From Nocardiopsis sp. CNR-923 (GTDB taxonomy: Bacteria > Actinomycetota > Actinomycetes > Streptosporangiales > Streptosporangiaceae), in NCBI RefSeq assembly GCF_001942255.1, contig NZ_MKKC01000063.1, positions 26,231 through 90,230 on the forward strand: a stretch of DNA of 64,000 bases. The letters are read 5' to 3'. Position numbers and translations under genes: made by a program. The first letter of the stretch is position 1. Each line of letters opens with the position of its first letter. The notes under the pieces are model-generated. The model made no database searches. It was not told the origin of the DNA and was given only the letters and a program-made list of their open reading frames with translations. Of this stretch, positions 6,641 to 14,408 are shown one piece after another.

Positions 6641-8665
6641 TCAGGCGTCGACCAGTTGGCGGGTCTCCAGGACAGTCCACGACCCGTCGTCCTCGTGGTG
6701 AAGACGGCCGTCGCCCTCCAGGCGGCTCAACTGGCCGTAGAGCCAGCTCTTGCTGCGCTCCACCCCCATCTCCCGCAGCTCCGCCTTCAAGTCGAAGGCC
6801 TTGAACGTGCGGCCAGGTCCCCACTCCTCGACCAGCGAGTCCATCGCCGCGCGGGCCTTCTCGGCGGACGCCTTGGTGCCCTTCTTACGCACCGGCAGCG
6901 CGAAGTCCTGCCCCTCCTCCAGGGGTGGGATCTCGGTGTCCAGGTCGCCCACGACGTCGGGGTTGTCGTCGGGGACGGTCAACACGATCGGATCCATCTC
7001 GTCGTGCTCCTGGTCGTGGTCGGCGGTCACGATCTCGTCCTCCTGGTGCTCGTCGGTGGACGCGGTTTCCACGAGCGGAGCGGCACCGCCCGTCCGGCCC
7101 TCCAGGAACCGCGCGTACGCCTCACCGAACGCGGCCCGGGTGACGGGGTCGAGCTTGCCGTCCTGCGCAGGCAGGGAGTCGGCGGCGGCCTTGAGGACCT
7201 TGTTCTCCTCGGCCGGGTTGGTCGAGGGCGGTCCGAACGCCTTGACCGCCACGGTGTGCCGGTCGGGGTCGGTGTGCTCGATCGCGGCGAAGAACGCCCC
7301 GGGCTTGGACTTGCGCCACCGCGAGGGGTCGCACCCGGCCTCGGTGACGTAGTCCGGCAGTACGAACGAGGCGTCCGCGTGGTCGCGCACTCCGAAGCAG
7401 AGCCCGTCCCCGAGGTTGGCGCGAGTGTCGGTGTCGAGGTTGCCCCAGGTGGCGCGCTGCAACGACAGCTCCAACTGGATGCCGACCGACCGGGCGACCC
7501 GGGCCACCTCCACGATCTCGTCGAAGTCGACGACCTCGGCCGCCTCCTCCACCAGCAGGTAGAGGAAGCTCAGCCCGCATCCGGGCACCCACTGGGAGTG
7601 CCCCTGGTCGGCGAGGTGGTTGGCGCGGGCCTTGATCGCGCGCTTGAGGGCTTCCAGGAGGAGCCGGGCGTCCTTCTTGGTGTAGGCGGGCCACCCGATC
7701 GCGCCCTCGATCGGACCGAGGGTCTGGCGGCCCTTGGCCAGGTCGACCGCGAGCGTGAACGTGTCGCACCGGGCGGCGACCTGCACCATCTTGACCTTGC
7801 CGTACACCGACTTCCCGGCCCCGGCCATGCCCACGGTCAGGCTGTGCCGGTTGGTGATCTCGTTGGTGAACGGCTCCCCGTCCTCGTAGACCCCCAGGTG
7901 CAGCGGGTGGTCGGCGATCGAGGCTCCCACGTGGTCGGGGTTGAGCCCTTCCCAGGGGATGAGCTTGCCCATCACGTCCTTCTTCGTGATGACCAGCTCG
8001 GCCCGGTCCGCGCGGGATTGGTCCTCGATCACGCGGATCGCACCGGGGGCGACGCCGTAGGCGCTGGCGAGTTCCTTGCCCCGGTTCTGGAGGGACTCGG
8101 CGGTCTCACCGTTCTCCAGGGTCAGGGTGTGGCGCTGCTGCATCTCGGTGTCGGCGGTCAGCTTGGCCTTGATGTCCTTGATCCGCAGCTTGGCCGCGAC
8201 CTCCTCGAAGGTCGGCAGGATGCGCCCGGCCCCCTTCGTCCGTGCGGCCTCGGCACTGCCCTGCGAGCGCGCCCACTGGTGCACGTTCGCGATCGCGGCG
8301 GCGGCCGACCCGCCGATGATCAGCGCGTCCATCAGCGGACGACCGGGGCCGAACGCGGTGGCCAGAGCCAACCAGGCGGCGGACCCGCCGGTCATGGCGG
8401 TGGCGATGTGGTGGGCGTACCAGGTGCGGGAGTTGGTCAGTCGGTGGGTGGCGTAGGTGACCACCCCACCGGCGGCCGTGATCGCGGCGGCGGCCAGGCC
8501 GGTGCCGAGTCCGAGGTCGCCCCACAGCCAGTGGGTCAGGTATCCGGCCGGGATCAGCGCCGGAGCGGCCAGCCAGGGGCGGACGTAGTCCACCGTGTTC
8601 GCGGCGCGGCGGGTGGCGGCCTCCGAGTCCTCTCGGCCGCGAACCACCAGATCGTTGCGAGCCAC
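6641..8665 (-). CDS. FtsK/SpoIIIE-type conjugal DNA translocase
   Basis: 674 residues. The N-terminal third holds about four hydrophobic segments (residues 33-140). The motor domain follows, with Walker A GMAGAGKSV near residue 282 and Walker B-like LYLLVEEAAEV near 377. The C-terminus (about 595-670) resembles a small winged helix. This is the layout of the hexameric dsDNA translocase that alone mediates mycelial transfer in actinomycete elements (TraB/TraSA). The start is GTG at 8665, with AAGGAG at 6 bases. It heads the downstream end of a long coupled operon and lies beside the phased repeats. An acidic insert (residues 490-560) precedes the C-terminal domain. Confidence 0.85.
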   Translation of the reverse strand: MARNDLVVRGREDSEAATRRAANTVDYVRPWLAAPALIPAGYLTHWLWGDLGLGTGLAAAAITAAGGVVTYATHRLTNSRTWYAHHIATAMTGGSAAWLALATAFGPGRPLMDALIIGGSAAAAIANVHQWARSQGSAEAARTKGAGRILPTFEEVAAKLRIKDIKAKLTADTEMQQRHTLTLENGETAESLQNRGKELASAYGVAPGAIRVIEDQSRADRAELVITKKDVMGKLIPWEGLNPDHVGASIADHPLHLGVYEDGEPFTNEITNRHSLTVGMAGAGKSVYGKVKMVQVAARCDTFTLAVDLAKGRQTLGPIEGAIGWPAYTKKDARLLLEALKRAIKARANHLADQGHSQWVPGCGLSFLYLLVEEAAEVVDFDEIVEVARVARSVGIQLELSLQRATWGNLDTDTRANLGDGLCFGVRDHADASFVLPDYVTEAGCDPSRWRKSKPGAFFAAIEHTDPDRHTVAVKAFGPPSTNPAEENKVLKAAADSLPAQDGKLDPVTRAAFGEAYARFLEGRTGGAAPLVETASTDEHQEDEIVTADHDQEHDEMDPIVLTVPDDNPDVVGDLDTEIPPLEEGQDFALPVRKKGTKASAEKARAAMDSLVEEWGPGRTFKAFDLKAELREMGVERSKSWLYGQLSRLEGDGRLHHEDDGSWTVLETRQLVDA

Positions 8666-8729
8666 GTGCTGCTCCTTCTCGTGTGGGGCGGGGCCGCACC
8701 TGGCGGCCCCGCGGCTTCCGGCGGTGGGG

Positions 8730-9098
8730 TCAGGCTTCGAGGTTGATCGTCTTCTTGCGCTTCTTCGGTTTGATCAGGTGCTCGAAGTGCTTGACCATCG
8801 ACCCCCACGTGCGCACGGCCTCGATGCCCACGGTCCGCTGCGCCTCAGCGGAGCGGCGCAGGTGCCGGGCGATGCTGCGGGACTTCGAGCGCACCGCGCG
8901 GTGGGACTCCCCGTCGCCGGGGGGCAGGTCCTTGAGCACCGCTTCCAGCTCCTGGGCGGAGTACTCCAGCTCCATCGCCAGGGCGCGGGACAGGCGGCGC
9001 ACCCGCTCGGTGTAGCGGCGGATGTCGGAGCCGGTCTCGAACTCGATCTCCTCCAGCTCAGCGATGATCTGCTTGGCGTAGTTGGCCTCAGCGCTCAC
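8730..9098 (-). CDS. hypothetical coiled-coil-like protein
   Basis: 122 residues, highly charged and probably all-helical (IIAELEEIEFETGSDIRR, LSRALAMELEYSAQELEAVLK), with a basic C-terminus KPKKRKK. No family recognised. The start GTG at 9098 has AAGGAG 7 bases upstream and overlaps the preceding gene by 11 bp. It lies immediately before the translocase gene, so a role in transfer or its regulation is possible but unproven. Confidence 0.6.
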   Translation of the reverse strand: MSAEANYAKQIIAELEEIEFETGSDIRRYTERVRRLSRALAMELEYSAQELEAVLKDLPPGDGESHRAVRSKSRSIARHLRRSAEAQRTVGIEAVRTWGSMVKHFEHLIKPKKRKKTINLEA

Positions 9099-9363
9099 GG
9101 GCGCGCTCCTTCTCGCTGTTGTGGGTCGGGCGGTTGATGACGACTGCGATCACGCCCCGGCCGGGGCCGTACTTGCGCACGTGGGCGCGGTGCAGGTGGG
9201 TGCGCCAGGTCCGCCCCAGCCAGGCGGCGGCGTCGGCGAGGGTGTTGCGGAGCGGACGGATGTCCAGCCACGCGCAGATGAGTGAGTCGGCGTGGCACAG
9301 CAGGTGGTCGACGAACGAGGCGGCCGCCGCGAGGCGCACCCGCCAGGTCGGGCGGCGGCTCAT
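9088..9363 (-). CDS. small hypothetical protein
   Basis: 91 residues, basic, no clear transmembrane segment (SFVDHLLCHADSLICAWLDI is only weakly hydrophobic). The ATG overlaps the preceding stop as ATGA, indicating coupled translation. No family recognised. It belongs to the transfer-region operon. Confidence 0.55.
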   Translation of the reverse strand: MSRRPTWRVRLAAAASFVDHLLCHADSLICAWLDIRPLRNTLADAAAWLGRTWRTHLHRAHVRKYGPGRGVIAVVINRPTHNSEKERARER

Positions 9364-9647
9364 CCGGCCACCTCCAGGCTCTCGAATCCGGGAAGGGTCA
9401 GCTGGTCAGCGCACACCGGGCACCGGTCCCAGGACTGGCAGCGGTGCTTCCTGGGGTCGCGGCACCGCTCGGAGTGCGGCGGGGCGACCTCGATCAGGTG
9501 CTTGGCCTTGTCGTTCTCGGCCAGGCGCTTGGTGTAGTGCTCGTCGAACTCGGCCTCGCAGGAGCAGCGGACCGTGTAGCACCACGCCTCGCCTTGGGAG
9601 GTCTCCTCGCGCCAGCGGCGCACCTTGGGGCGGTGGCGGACGGTCAT
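9360..9647 (-). CDS. small cysteine-rich protein
   Basis: 95 residues with seven cysteines and several histidines: CYTVRCSC at about residues 23-30 and CRDPRKHRC ... DRCPVCADQ at about 62-80. The spacing suggests a zinc-binding module, but it matches no ribbon type I can name. The ATG overlaps the stop of the upstream gene (ATGA). Conserved function unknown; DNA or protein binding in the transfer module is an inference. Confidence 0.6.
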   Translation of the reverse strand: MTVRHRPKVRRWREETSQGEAWCYTVRCSCEAEFDEHYTKRLAENDKAKHLIEVAPPHSERCRDPRKHRCQSWDRCPVCADQLTLPGFESLEVAG

Positions 9648-10897
9648 GCCGTGTCGCCTCCATCCTCGATCTCGCGGCGGATCCGGCGGACGGTCGAGGC
9701 GGCCAGACCGAGCGCTTGGGCGATCTCACCCGTGGGAGCGCCGGGGTGATCGGACAGGAAGTCCGCGACGCGGCGACGGTTCTCGATGCCCTTCAGGCGT
9801 CGGCGCTCCTGCGCGGTGAGCACACGCTCAGACGACTCGTCGTCGCCGTGCGAGCGGTCCCGCTCACACGGGCGCTCAGACGGGGTAACCTCGTCAGATG
9901 CGGCGTTGACCCCGTTGTCGTCGGGGGAGTCGTCGCCGTGCGAGCGGTCCGGAGTCTGCCCGTGTGAGCGGGTGGTGTCGTGCGAGCGCTCAGACGGACC
10001 GCCGTGTGAGCGGGTGTGGTCTCGGAGGTAGTCGGCGGCCTGTTCCGCGATCTCCTCTCCCACGACCTCCAGAGCCTGCCCGACGGTGCGGTGCGGCAGC
10101 GGACCCGTCGGCTCCCCGTGCTCCTGGTCCCCGTCGTCGGCGGGCACGTCGGTCGCCGTGGTCCGGGTGCGGCCGTCGATGCGGCCCACCAGGGCGGTGA
10201 TCGCGGCGGCGGAGGTAGTGGCCACCAGGTACGCCATCGCGGAGAACGCCGCTGCTCCCAGCGACGCCACGGCTCCGACTGGGCCGGAGCCGATTGTGGA
10301 CCCGATGATGCTCACCAGCAGTGGCACCGCGATCAGCGCGATCAGCGTGGTTCGAGCCCGCCCCTTGGAGGGAAGGGCTTCGGCGCGGGCCAGCTTCCCG
10401 GCCCACAGGATCGCGGTGGTCGACATCCCGGTTAGGGCGACTTCGGCGAGGTAGCCGATGCCGTCCGGGGCGGTCGGGTGGTGGGCGACCACGGCCGCCT
10501 CCAGTCCCATCGCGGACCCGACTGACAGCACGATCGAGGCTCCCAGGCACAGCCGGGAGAACCGCGTACGGCTGCGCACGAGGTCGAGGACGGTGTAGGA
10601 CTCATCCGTCGCGGCGCGGGCGGCGTCCACGGCGGCGGCCGCCCGGATGACTTCTTCGGCGCGCCGGTCGGCCTCGCGCACCGCCCGCAGCTCCCGGCGG
10701 TGCTCCATCTCCAGGCCGGTCGCCAGCCGCTCCGCCTGGAGGCGGTCAGCGGTCGCCCTGGTCTGCGGGTTCAGGCGCGGGTCCGCGAGCAGCTTCTGTT
10801 CGGGCACGGCCGCCAGGGCCTGAGCCTGACGGATGCGCTCTTGGAGGTCGGTCACCACGTCGGTGGTCTTGTTCGTGTGCCTGCGGCGGAGGTTCAT
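9644..10897 (-). CDS. multi-spanning membrane protein with C-terminal HTH
   Basis: 417 residues. A charged helical N-terminus (1-100) is followed by about four membrane segments (about 115-240). A long polar region (255-365) repeats RSHG or RSHD several times, and a C-terminal helix-turn-helix (ENRRRVADFLSDHP ... STVRRIRREIE) ends the protein. The layout recalls DUF2637/Spd-type proteins of Streptomyces plasmids and AICEs, in which a membrane domain is joined to a DNA-binding tail. Such proteins help the plasmid spread between hyphal compartments, which would place this one at septa. The ATG overlaps the upstream stop (ATGA). The Spd-like role is inferred. Confidence 0.65.
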   Translation of the reverse strand: MNLRRRHTNKTTDVVTDLQERIRQAQALAAVPEQKLLADPRLNPQTRATADRLQAERLATGLEMEHRRELRAVREADRRAEEVIRAAAAVDAARAATDESYTVLDLVRSRTRFSRLCLGASIVLSVGSAMGLEAAVVAHHPTAPDGIGYLAEVALTGMSTTAILWAGKLARAEALPSKGRARTTLIALIAVPLLVSIIGSTIGSGPVGAVASLGAAAFSAMAYLVATTSAAAITALVGRIDGRTRTTATDVPADDGDQEHGEPTGPLPHRTVGQALEVVGEEIAEQAADYLRDHTRSHGGPSERSHDTTRSHGQTPDRSHGDDSPDDNGVNAASDEVTPSERPCERDRSHGDDESSERVLTAQERRRLKGIENRRRVADFLSDHPGAPTGEIAQALGLAASTVRRIRREIEDGGDTA

Positions 10898-11319
10898 GAG
10901 GTGGCTCCCATCCAGACCAGGCCAGCTCCGATGACGAGAGCGGCAGCGATCAGCAGGTCGACGGCGATGCGGATGCGGACGAACTTGATGGAGGCGACGG
11001 CCGCCAGGTTGACCAGGCGCTCGCGGGTGCGCTCGGGCTTCCAGCTCTCGGGGTCGTCGGTGATCCGGGCGAACGGAGCGCTGATGCTGCGGGGGCGGAC
11101 GACCGTCAGGAGCACGACGAGTGCCACGACCAGAAGCAGGGCTCCGCCCCGCAGCACCCAGTGCGCGGTGGTGCCGCCGGTCAGCAGCGGTCCGGCCGCC
11201 AGCACCGCCAGCGAGGCACCTCCCAGGGCGGTCAGCGCGGACGCCTTAGCGTCTGCGCGGGCAAGCTCGGCGCGGGTCTCGTCGATGTAGTCGGTCAGCG
11301 GGACGCGGGGGTCAGTCAC
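10894..11319 (-). CDS. PycTM-like (Pycsar effector TM domain) protein
   Basis: 141 residues. An N-terminal helix ETRAELARADAKASAL leads straight into a membrane segment, then a second segment near residues 55-75. An amphipathic stretch with IKFVRIRIAVD precedes a C-terminal segment. The helix with ARADAKAS before the first span is the hallmark of the Pycsar effector TM family (PycTM, DUF5706). In Pycsar defence this effector perforates membranes on binding cCMP or cUMP. No uridylate or cytidylate cyclase gene is adjacent, so here it may serve transfer or abortive defence. The start is GTG at 11319 with GGGAG upstream; the longer frame to 11367 is unlikely. Confidence 0.6.
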   Translation of the reverse strand: MTDPRVPLTDYIDETRAELARADAKASALTALGGASLAVLAAGPLLTGGTTAHWVLRGGALLLVVALVVLLTVVRPRSISAPFARITDDPESWKPERTRERLVNLAAVASIKFVRIRIAVDLLIAAALVIGAGLVWMGATS

Positions 11320-11452
11320 GGCGGTCTCCCAGCTTGGAGAGGCGACGGATGGTGCGCAGGTCAGCACGGATGTTCACGATCGGGATGCCGACGAGCCGGT
11401 AGACCAGAGCGCACAGGACGAACAGGGCGAACAGCGAGATCAGCGGAGCCAT
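11312..11452 (-). CDS. 46-residue small membrane protein
   Basis: Too short for most gene finders. It begins MAPLISLFALFVLCALVYRL, a single hydrophobic helix, followed by a basic amphipathic tail ending KLGDRRD. GGAGG lies 8 bases before the ATG, and the stop overlaps the GTG of the PycTM-like gene by 8 bases. The upstream peptide gene ends in a TGATG overlap with this ATG. It is probably a single-span inner-membrane protein of the transfer operon. Function unknown. Confidence 0.6.
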   Translation of the reverse strand: MAPLISLFALFVLCALVYRLVGIPIVNIRADLRTIRRLSKLGDRRD

Positions 11453-11535
11453 CAGCGCGACCTCCAGAACGGGGGAGTGAGCATCAGGGCGGCCAGCGCG
11501 AGGTAGGCCAGGACGGTCAGGATCGCGAGCAGCAT
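11452..11535 (-). CDS. 27-residue membrane peptide
   Basis: Reads MLLAILTVLAYLALAALML then a short TPPFWRSR tail, i.e. almost only one membrane helix. GGGAGG lies 9 bases before the ATG, and the TGA overlaps the next ATG (TGATG). The preceding gene stops within a few bases of its ATG. The ribosome-binding site and the couplings argue that it is translated. Function unknown. Confidence 0.5.
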   Translation of the reverse strand: MLLAILTVLAYLALAALMLTPPFWRSR

Positions 11536-11723
11536 CAGCGCCGACCTCCCTTCCGGCGGCGGGCGGTGTGGGTGACGACCAGGCGGGTGCGGGACAGGCG
11601 ACGCAGCTTCGAGCGGACCTTGCGGTAGGCGGCAGCCACGCGGAGTGCCCCCAGCACGAGCAGGAGAACGAGGACAGCGGTCGCGATCACCAGGGGCAGC
11701 AGGTCGGGAGTCACAGCGCCCAC
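11535..11723 (-). CDS. 62-residue single-span membrane protein
   Basis: An N-terminal hydrophobic helix (LLPLVIATAVLVLLLVLGALRV) is followed by a very basic C-terminus rich in Arg/Lys ending RRRKGGRR. This is the topology expected for a membrane-anchored nucleic-acid- or lipid-binding tail. GTG at 11723 is one possible start; another in-frame GTG lies at 11714. It overlaps the gene upstream. Function unknown. Confidence 0.55.
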   Translation of the reverse strand: MGAVTPDLLPLVIATAVLVLLLVLGALRVAAAYRKVRSKLRRLSRTRLVVTHTARRRKGGRR

Positions 11724-11970
11724 CCCCGGATGTCCTCGGAGGCCAGGGCGGCGTGGGTGATCTCGGTCAGGCGGTCGTCGAGGATGTCCGCTGCGGCGGC
11801 CAAGCGGGCGGCGCGCTCCTGGTCGCTCTCGTCGGCCAGTTCGGCGGCGAACAGGTCGTCGGTGTCGGTGATGCCGAGGACGTCCAACGCTGCGGGGGCG
11901 ACCTCGAACGGTGCGGGGGGAGTAGTGCTGTTCTCGGGAGCGTCGGGGACGGCATCATGGTGGTGCGCAT
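11711..11970 (-). pseudogene. acidic hypothetical protein, probable frameshift
   Basis: The coding-looking frame, from about 11940 down to TGA at 11711, contains APFEVAPAALDVLGITDTDD and DESDQERAARLAAAADILDD, an acidic helical protein ending EDIRGWAL. It has no in-frame start. An excellent AAGGAG lies 6 bases before ATG at 11970, but that frame diverges. A single missing base between about 11930 and 11955 would join them into an 86-residue product. It is the first gene of the long minus-strand operon. Function unknown. Confidence 0.45.
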
Positions 11971-12534
11971 GTGCTGCTCCTTGCAGGTGAGCGAGTGCGT
12001 AGGAGTCCCGCCGGGCGGCATCCCGGCGGGACTCGTCTTTGGTTGGTCGGTTGTTCGAGCCGGTGACGGCCCTGATGGACCCGGGTGGTCCCGGCCCGGT
12101 CCCGTGTCCCGTGTTGTGCCGAGAAGCGGGGTCGGACAGGCACCCCTGGGGTGCGGCGCGGCCATTCCGTACCCCCGGTCTCCGCCGGTCGGCGCACCCT
12201 TGTCGGGGTGCCGTGGCCACGTCTTCCCTTCGCCGCCCCTTGTCTGCTCGGGGTGGGGTAAGGGCTTGCGCGCTATGTGCCTCAAGGGCTTGTGAAAGCT
12301 CGTGCGCTCGGGGATTCCACGCGATGGACAGGGCTCTGCCCTGGTCACCGGAGTCCTCTTCCGGGCTGCGGCCGGTGGCCGTGAAACTGTTATAGCACGC
12401 AAGCGTCATGTGTCCTAGTACAGTTGGCATATTCCTTGGCCTGAGTGCGTTGAGGATCGCAGAGTCCCAGGTCACATGCCCGAACATTTATGCGTACTAG
12501 TACACTGATCATGTTCACCACGAAGGAGCCGCAC
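11971..12534. promoter_or_regulatory. divergent control region with twin operators
   Basis: The region between the minus-strand transfer operon and the plus-strand regulator operon holds no convincing gene. GTACTAGTAC at 12494-12503 is a perfect palindrome 31 bases before the GTG of the GntR gene. GTCCTAGTAC at 12412-12421 differs at one base. GC content drops around 12385-12530, where AAACTGTTATAGCAC could serve as a promoter. The twin sites are likely operators for the adjacent GntR-type protein, allowing control of both directions. Confidence 0.55.
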
Positions 12535-13275
12535 GTGTCCCCTCAGGTCCAACGCACCGACCCGCCCTACATGCAGGTCGTCAAGCACATCAAGGCTGAG
12601 ATCGAGTCCGGCGCTCTCCAGGACGGGCAGAAGATCGACTCAGTCCGCTCCATCGCCGCGAAGTGGAAGATCTCGCTCGCGACCGCGACCAAGGTCGTCG
12701 GGGTGCTCAAGGCTGAGGGCCTGGTGCGCAGCGAACCCGGCAAGGGCAGCATCGTCACCCGCGACCAAGCGGCGGCCAGCGCCAAGGACCGTGTGCTCCG
12801 CAGCCTGGAAGGTCGGATCTACGCGGCGAACGAGCGTGCAGAGATCACGTCGGCCGAACTGGTGCCGGCACCCGAGGAAGTCGCGGACGCCCTCGGTGTG
12901 CCTGCCGGTACGCACGTCATCCGACGCCAGCGGATCACTCTTCGGGATGACGTGCCCTCCTCGGCCAGCACGTCCTGGTTCACGGGCGAGCTGGCCGACA
13001 GCGCTCCCCTCCTCCTGGAGGCGAGGCGGTTGCCGCAGGGCACACCGAAGTACATCGAGGAGCAAGCGGGGCTCACGGCCGCGGCGGGTAAGGACCAGCT
13101 CCGCGCGGACATCGCCTCGGAGGAGGACTCCGCGGCGCTTGGCATCCCGCTCGGTTCCCCGGTCCTGCGCAAGCAGAACTGGGTCTTGAACGCCGAGGGC
13201 GACGTGATCGAGTTCGGCCAGTCCGTCTCCGTGGCCCGTCGCTGGGCCACGTACAACTACGAGATCTCCAGGTAG
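12535..13275 (+). CDS. GntR/HutC-family repressor (KorSA-like)
   Basis: About 246 residues. An N-terminal winged helix (residues 5-75: PPYMQVVKHIKAEIESGAL, DSVRSIAAKWKISLATATK, GLVRSEPGKG) is followed by a C-terminal UTRA-like effector domain (ADALGVPAGTHVIRRQRIT, GSPVLRKQN, VARRWATY). This is the HutC branch of GntR regulators, to which KorSA, the transfer repressor of pSAM2, belongs. I chose GTG at 12535 because AAGGAG lies 6 bases upstream. Two near-identical palindromes in the promoter are its likely operators. It is followed 7 bases later by purC. Role as master repressor of the element is inferred. Confidence 0.8.
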   Translation: MSPQVQRTDPPYMQVVKHIKAEIESGALQDGQKIDSVRSIAAKWKISLATATKVVGVLKAEGLVRSEPGKGSIVTRDQAAASAKDRVLRSLEGRIYAANERAEITSAELVPAPEEVADALGVPAGTHVIRRQRITLRDDVPSSASTSWFTGELADSAPLLLEARRLPQGTPKYIEEQAGLTAAAGKDQLRADIASEEDSAALGIPLGSPVLRKQNWVLNAEGDVIEFGQSVSVARRWATYNYEISR

Positions 13276-13282
13276 GAGCGAC

Positions 13283-14119
13283 ATGGAACTGCTGCACTCG
13301 GGCAAGGTGCGCGACGTCTACGCCGATGGTGACGACCTCATCCTGGTGGCCTCGGACCGCGTGAGCGTCTACGACGTCGTGCTGCCCACCCCCATCCCCG
13401 ACAAGGGCAAGGTCCTCACCCAGCTCTCGCTGTGGTGGTTCGAGCAGCTGGCCGACGTGGTGCCCAACCACATCATCTCCGCGACGGACGTTCCGGAGGA
13501 GTGGGCCGGGCGCGCGGTGCGCTGCCAGAAGCTCACCATGCTCCCCGTGGAGTGGATCGCTCGCGGCTACCTCGCGGGCCTCGGGCTGAAGGAGTACGAG
13601 AAGCAGGGCACAGTCTCGGGCATCAAGCTCCCCGAGGGCCTGGTGGAGGCGTCCAAGCTCCCCGAACCGATCTTCACCCCCACGACCAAGGCGACCGAAG
13701 GCCACGACGAGTTCATCACCTTCGCCGACGTGGTCGAGGAGATCGGCCAGGAGACCGCTGACCGCCTGCGCACGGTGACCCTGGACGTGTACAAGCGTGG
13801 TGCGGAGATCGCGGCTGAGCGCGGCATCATCATCGCTGACACCAAGCTGGAGTTCGGCCGTGCGGCGGACGGTACGCTCGTGCTCGCAGATGAGGTTCTG
13901 ACCTCGGACTCGTCGCGGTTCTGGCCTGCGGACGACTGGGAGCCGGGCAGGCCCCAACACGCGTTCGACAAGCAGTTCGTACGGGACTGGTCGAGCACGG
14001 TCACTGACTGGGACCGCACCCCGCCCGGCCCCGAGATCCCCGACGAGATCGTGGAAGCGACCCGGGCCAGGTACATCGAGGTCTACGAGCGGATCACCGG
14101 CAAGCGCTGGGAGGCGTGA
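13283..14119 (+). CDS. purC: SAICAR synthase (PurC), carried by the element
   Basis: 278 residues, full length for the family. It would join CAIR and aspartate with ATP to make SAICAR in purine synthesis. Family signatures are intact: N-terminal GKVRDVY, ASDRVSVYDVVLPTPIPDKG, EWIARGYLAGLGLKEYE, TPTTKATEGHDE, IIIADTKLEFG and DEVLTSDSSRFWPADDW. It lies inside the integrative element, 7 bases after the GntR gene and just before a small gene, so it is probably a KorSA-controlled cargo gene and not the housekeeping copy. A second, chromosomal purC is expected elsewhere. Why an AICE carries it is unknown. Confidence 0.9.
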   Translation: MELLHSGKVRDVYADGDDLILVASDRVSVYDVVLPTPIPDKGKVLTQLSLWWFEQLADVVPNHIISATDVPEEWAGRAVRCQKLTMLPVEWIARGYLAGLGLKEYEKQGTVSGIKLPEGLVEASKLPEPIFTPTTKATEGHDEFITFADVVEEIGQETADRLRTVTLDVYKRGAEIAAERGIIIADTKLEFGRAADGTLVLADEVLTSDSSRFWPADDWEPGRPQHAFDKQFVRDWSSTVTDWDRTPPGPEIPDEIVEATRARYIEVYERITGKRWEA

Positions 14120-14121
14120 GC

Positions 14122-14349
14122 ATGTATCAGAGCTACGACCGCAACAAGCTCGTGCGGCAGGTGCGGGAACTCCTGGAGAGTGAGGGCCTTCAGCCGGTCG
14201 CGCAGGACGATCCGAAGCCCGAGCACGCCGCGATGCTGCTTCTGCGTTCCTTCGGAATCGATCCCGTCGTTGACCACGTGGAAGTCCTCAAGGGCGCGAT
14301 GAACCGCACCTGGGAAGACGCTGACGAGCAACGGTCAACCAAGCACTAG
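14122..14349 (+). CDS. small hypothetical protein downstream of purC
   Basis: 75 residues starting MYQSYDRNKLVRQVRELLE. Probably helical, with an acidic C-terminus; no family recognised. GGAGG lies 7 bases before ATG at 14122, within the end of purC, so it is cotranslated. It is the last gene of the GntR-purC operon and is followed by a strong terminator. A function linked to PurC is only inferred from position. Confidence 0.65.
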   Translation: MYQSYDRNKLVRQVRELLESEGLQPVAQDDPKPEHAAMLLLRSFGIDPVVDHVEVLKGAMNRTWEDADEQRSTKH

Positions 14350-14372
14350 CATCACAATTCGACGGAATATTA

Positions 14373-14408
14373 AGTGCCTGGGACATTTTCCCAGGCGCTT
14401 TTTATTGT
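14373..14408 (+). terminator. rho-independent terminator of the purC operon
   Basis: GCCTGGGA at 14376-14383 pairs with TCCCAGGC at 14389-14396 across a CATTT loop, extended by AGT/GCT, then a TTTTTATT tail. One of the few canonical terminators here. It faces the end of the convergent gene at 14402. Confidence 0.8.

Noticed and set aside
6257..8746. 829-residue plus-strand frame over the translocase
   Set aside because: Shadow of the FtsK-like gene. It is Gly/Val/Arg-rich without family-like motifs, and the opposite frame carries Walker motifs.
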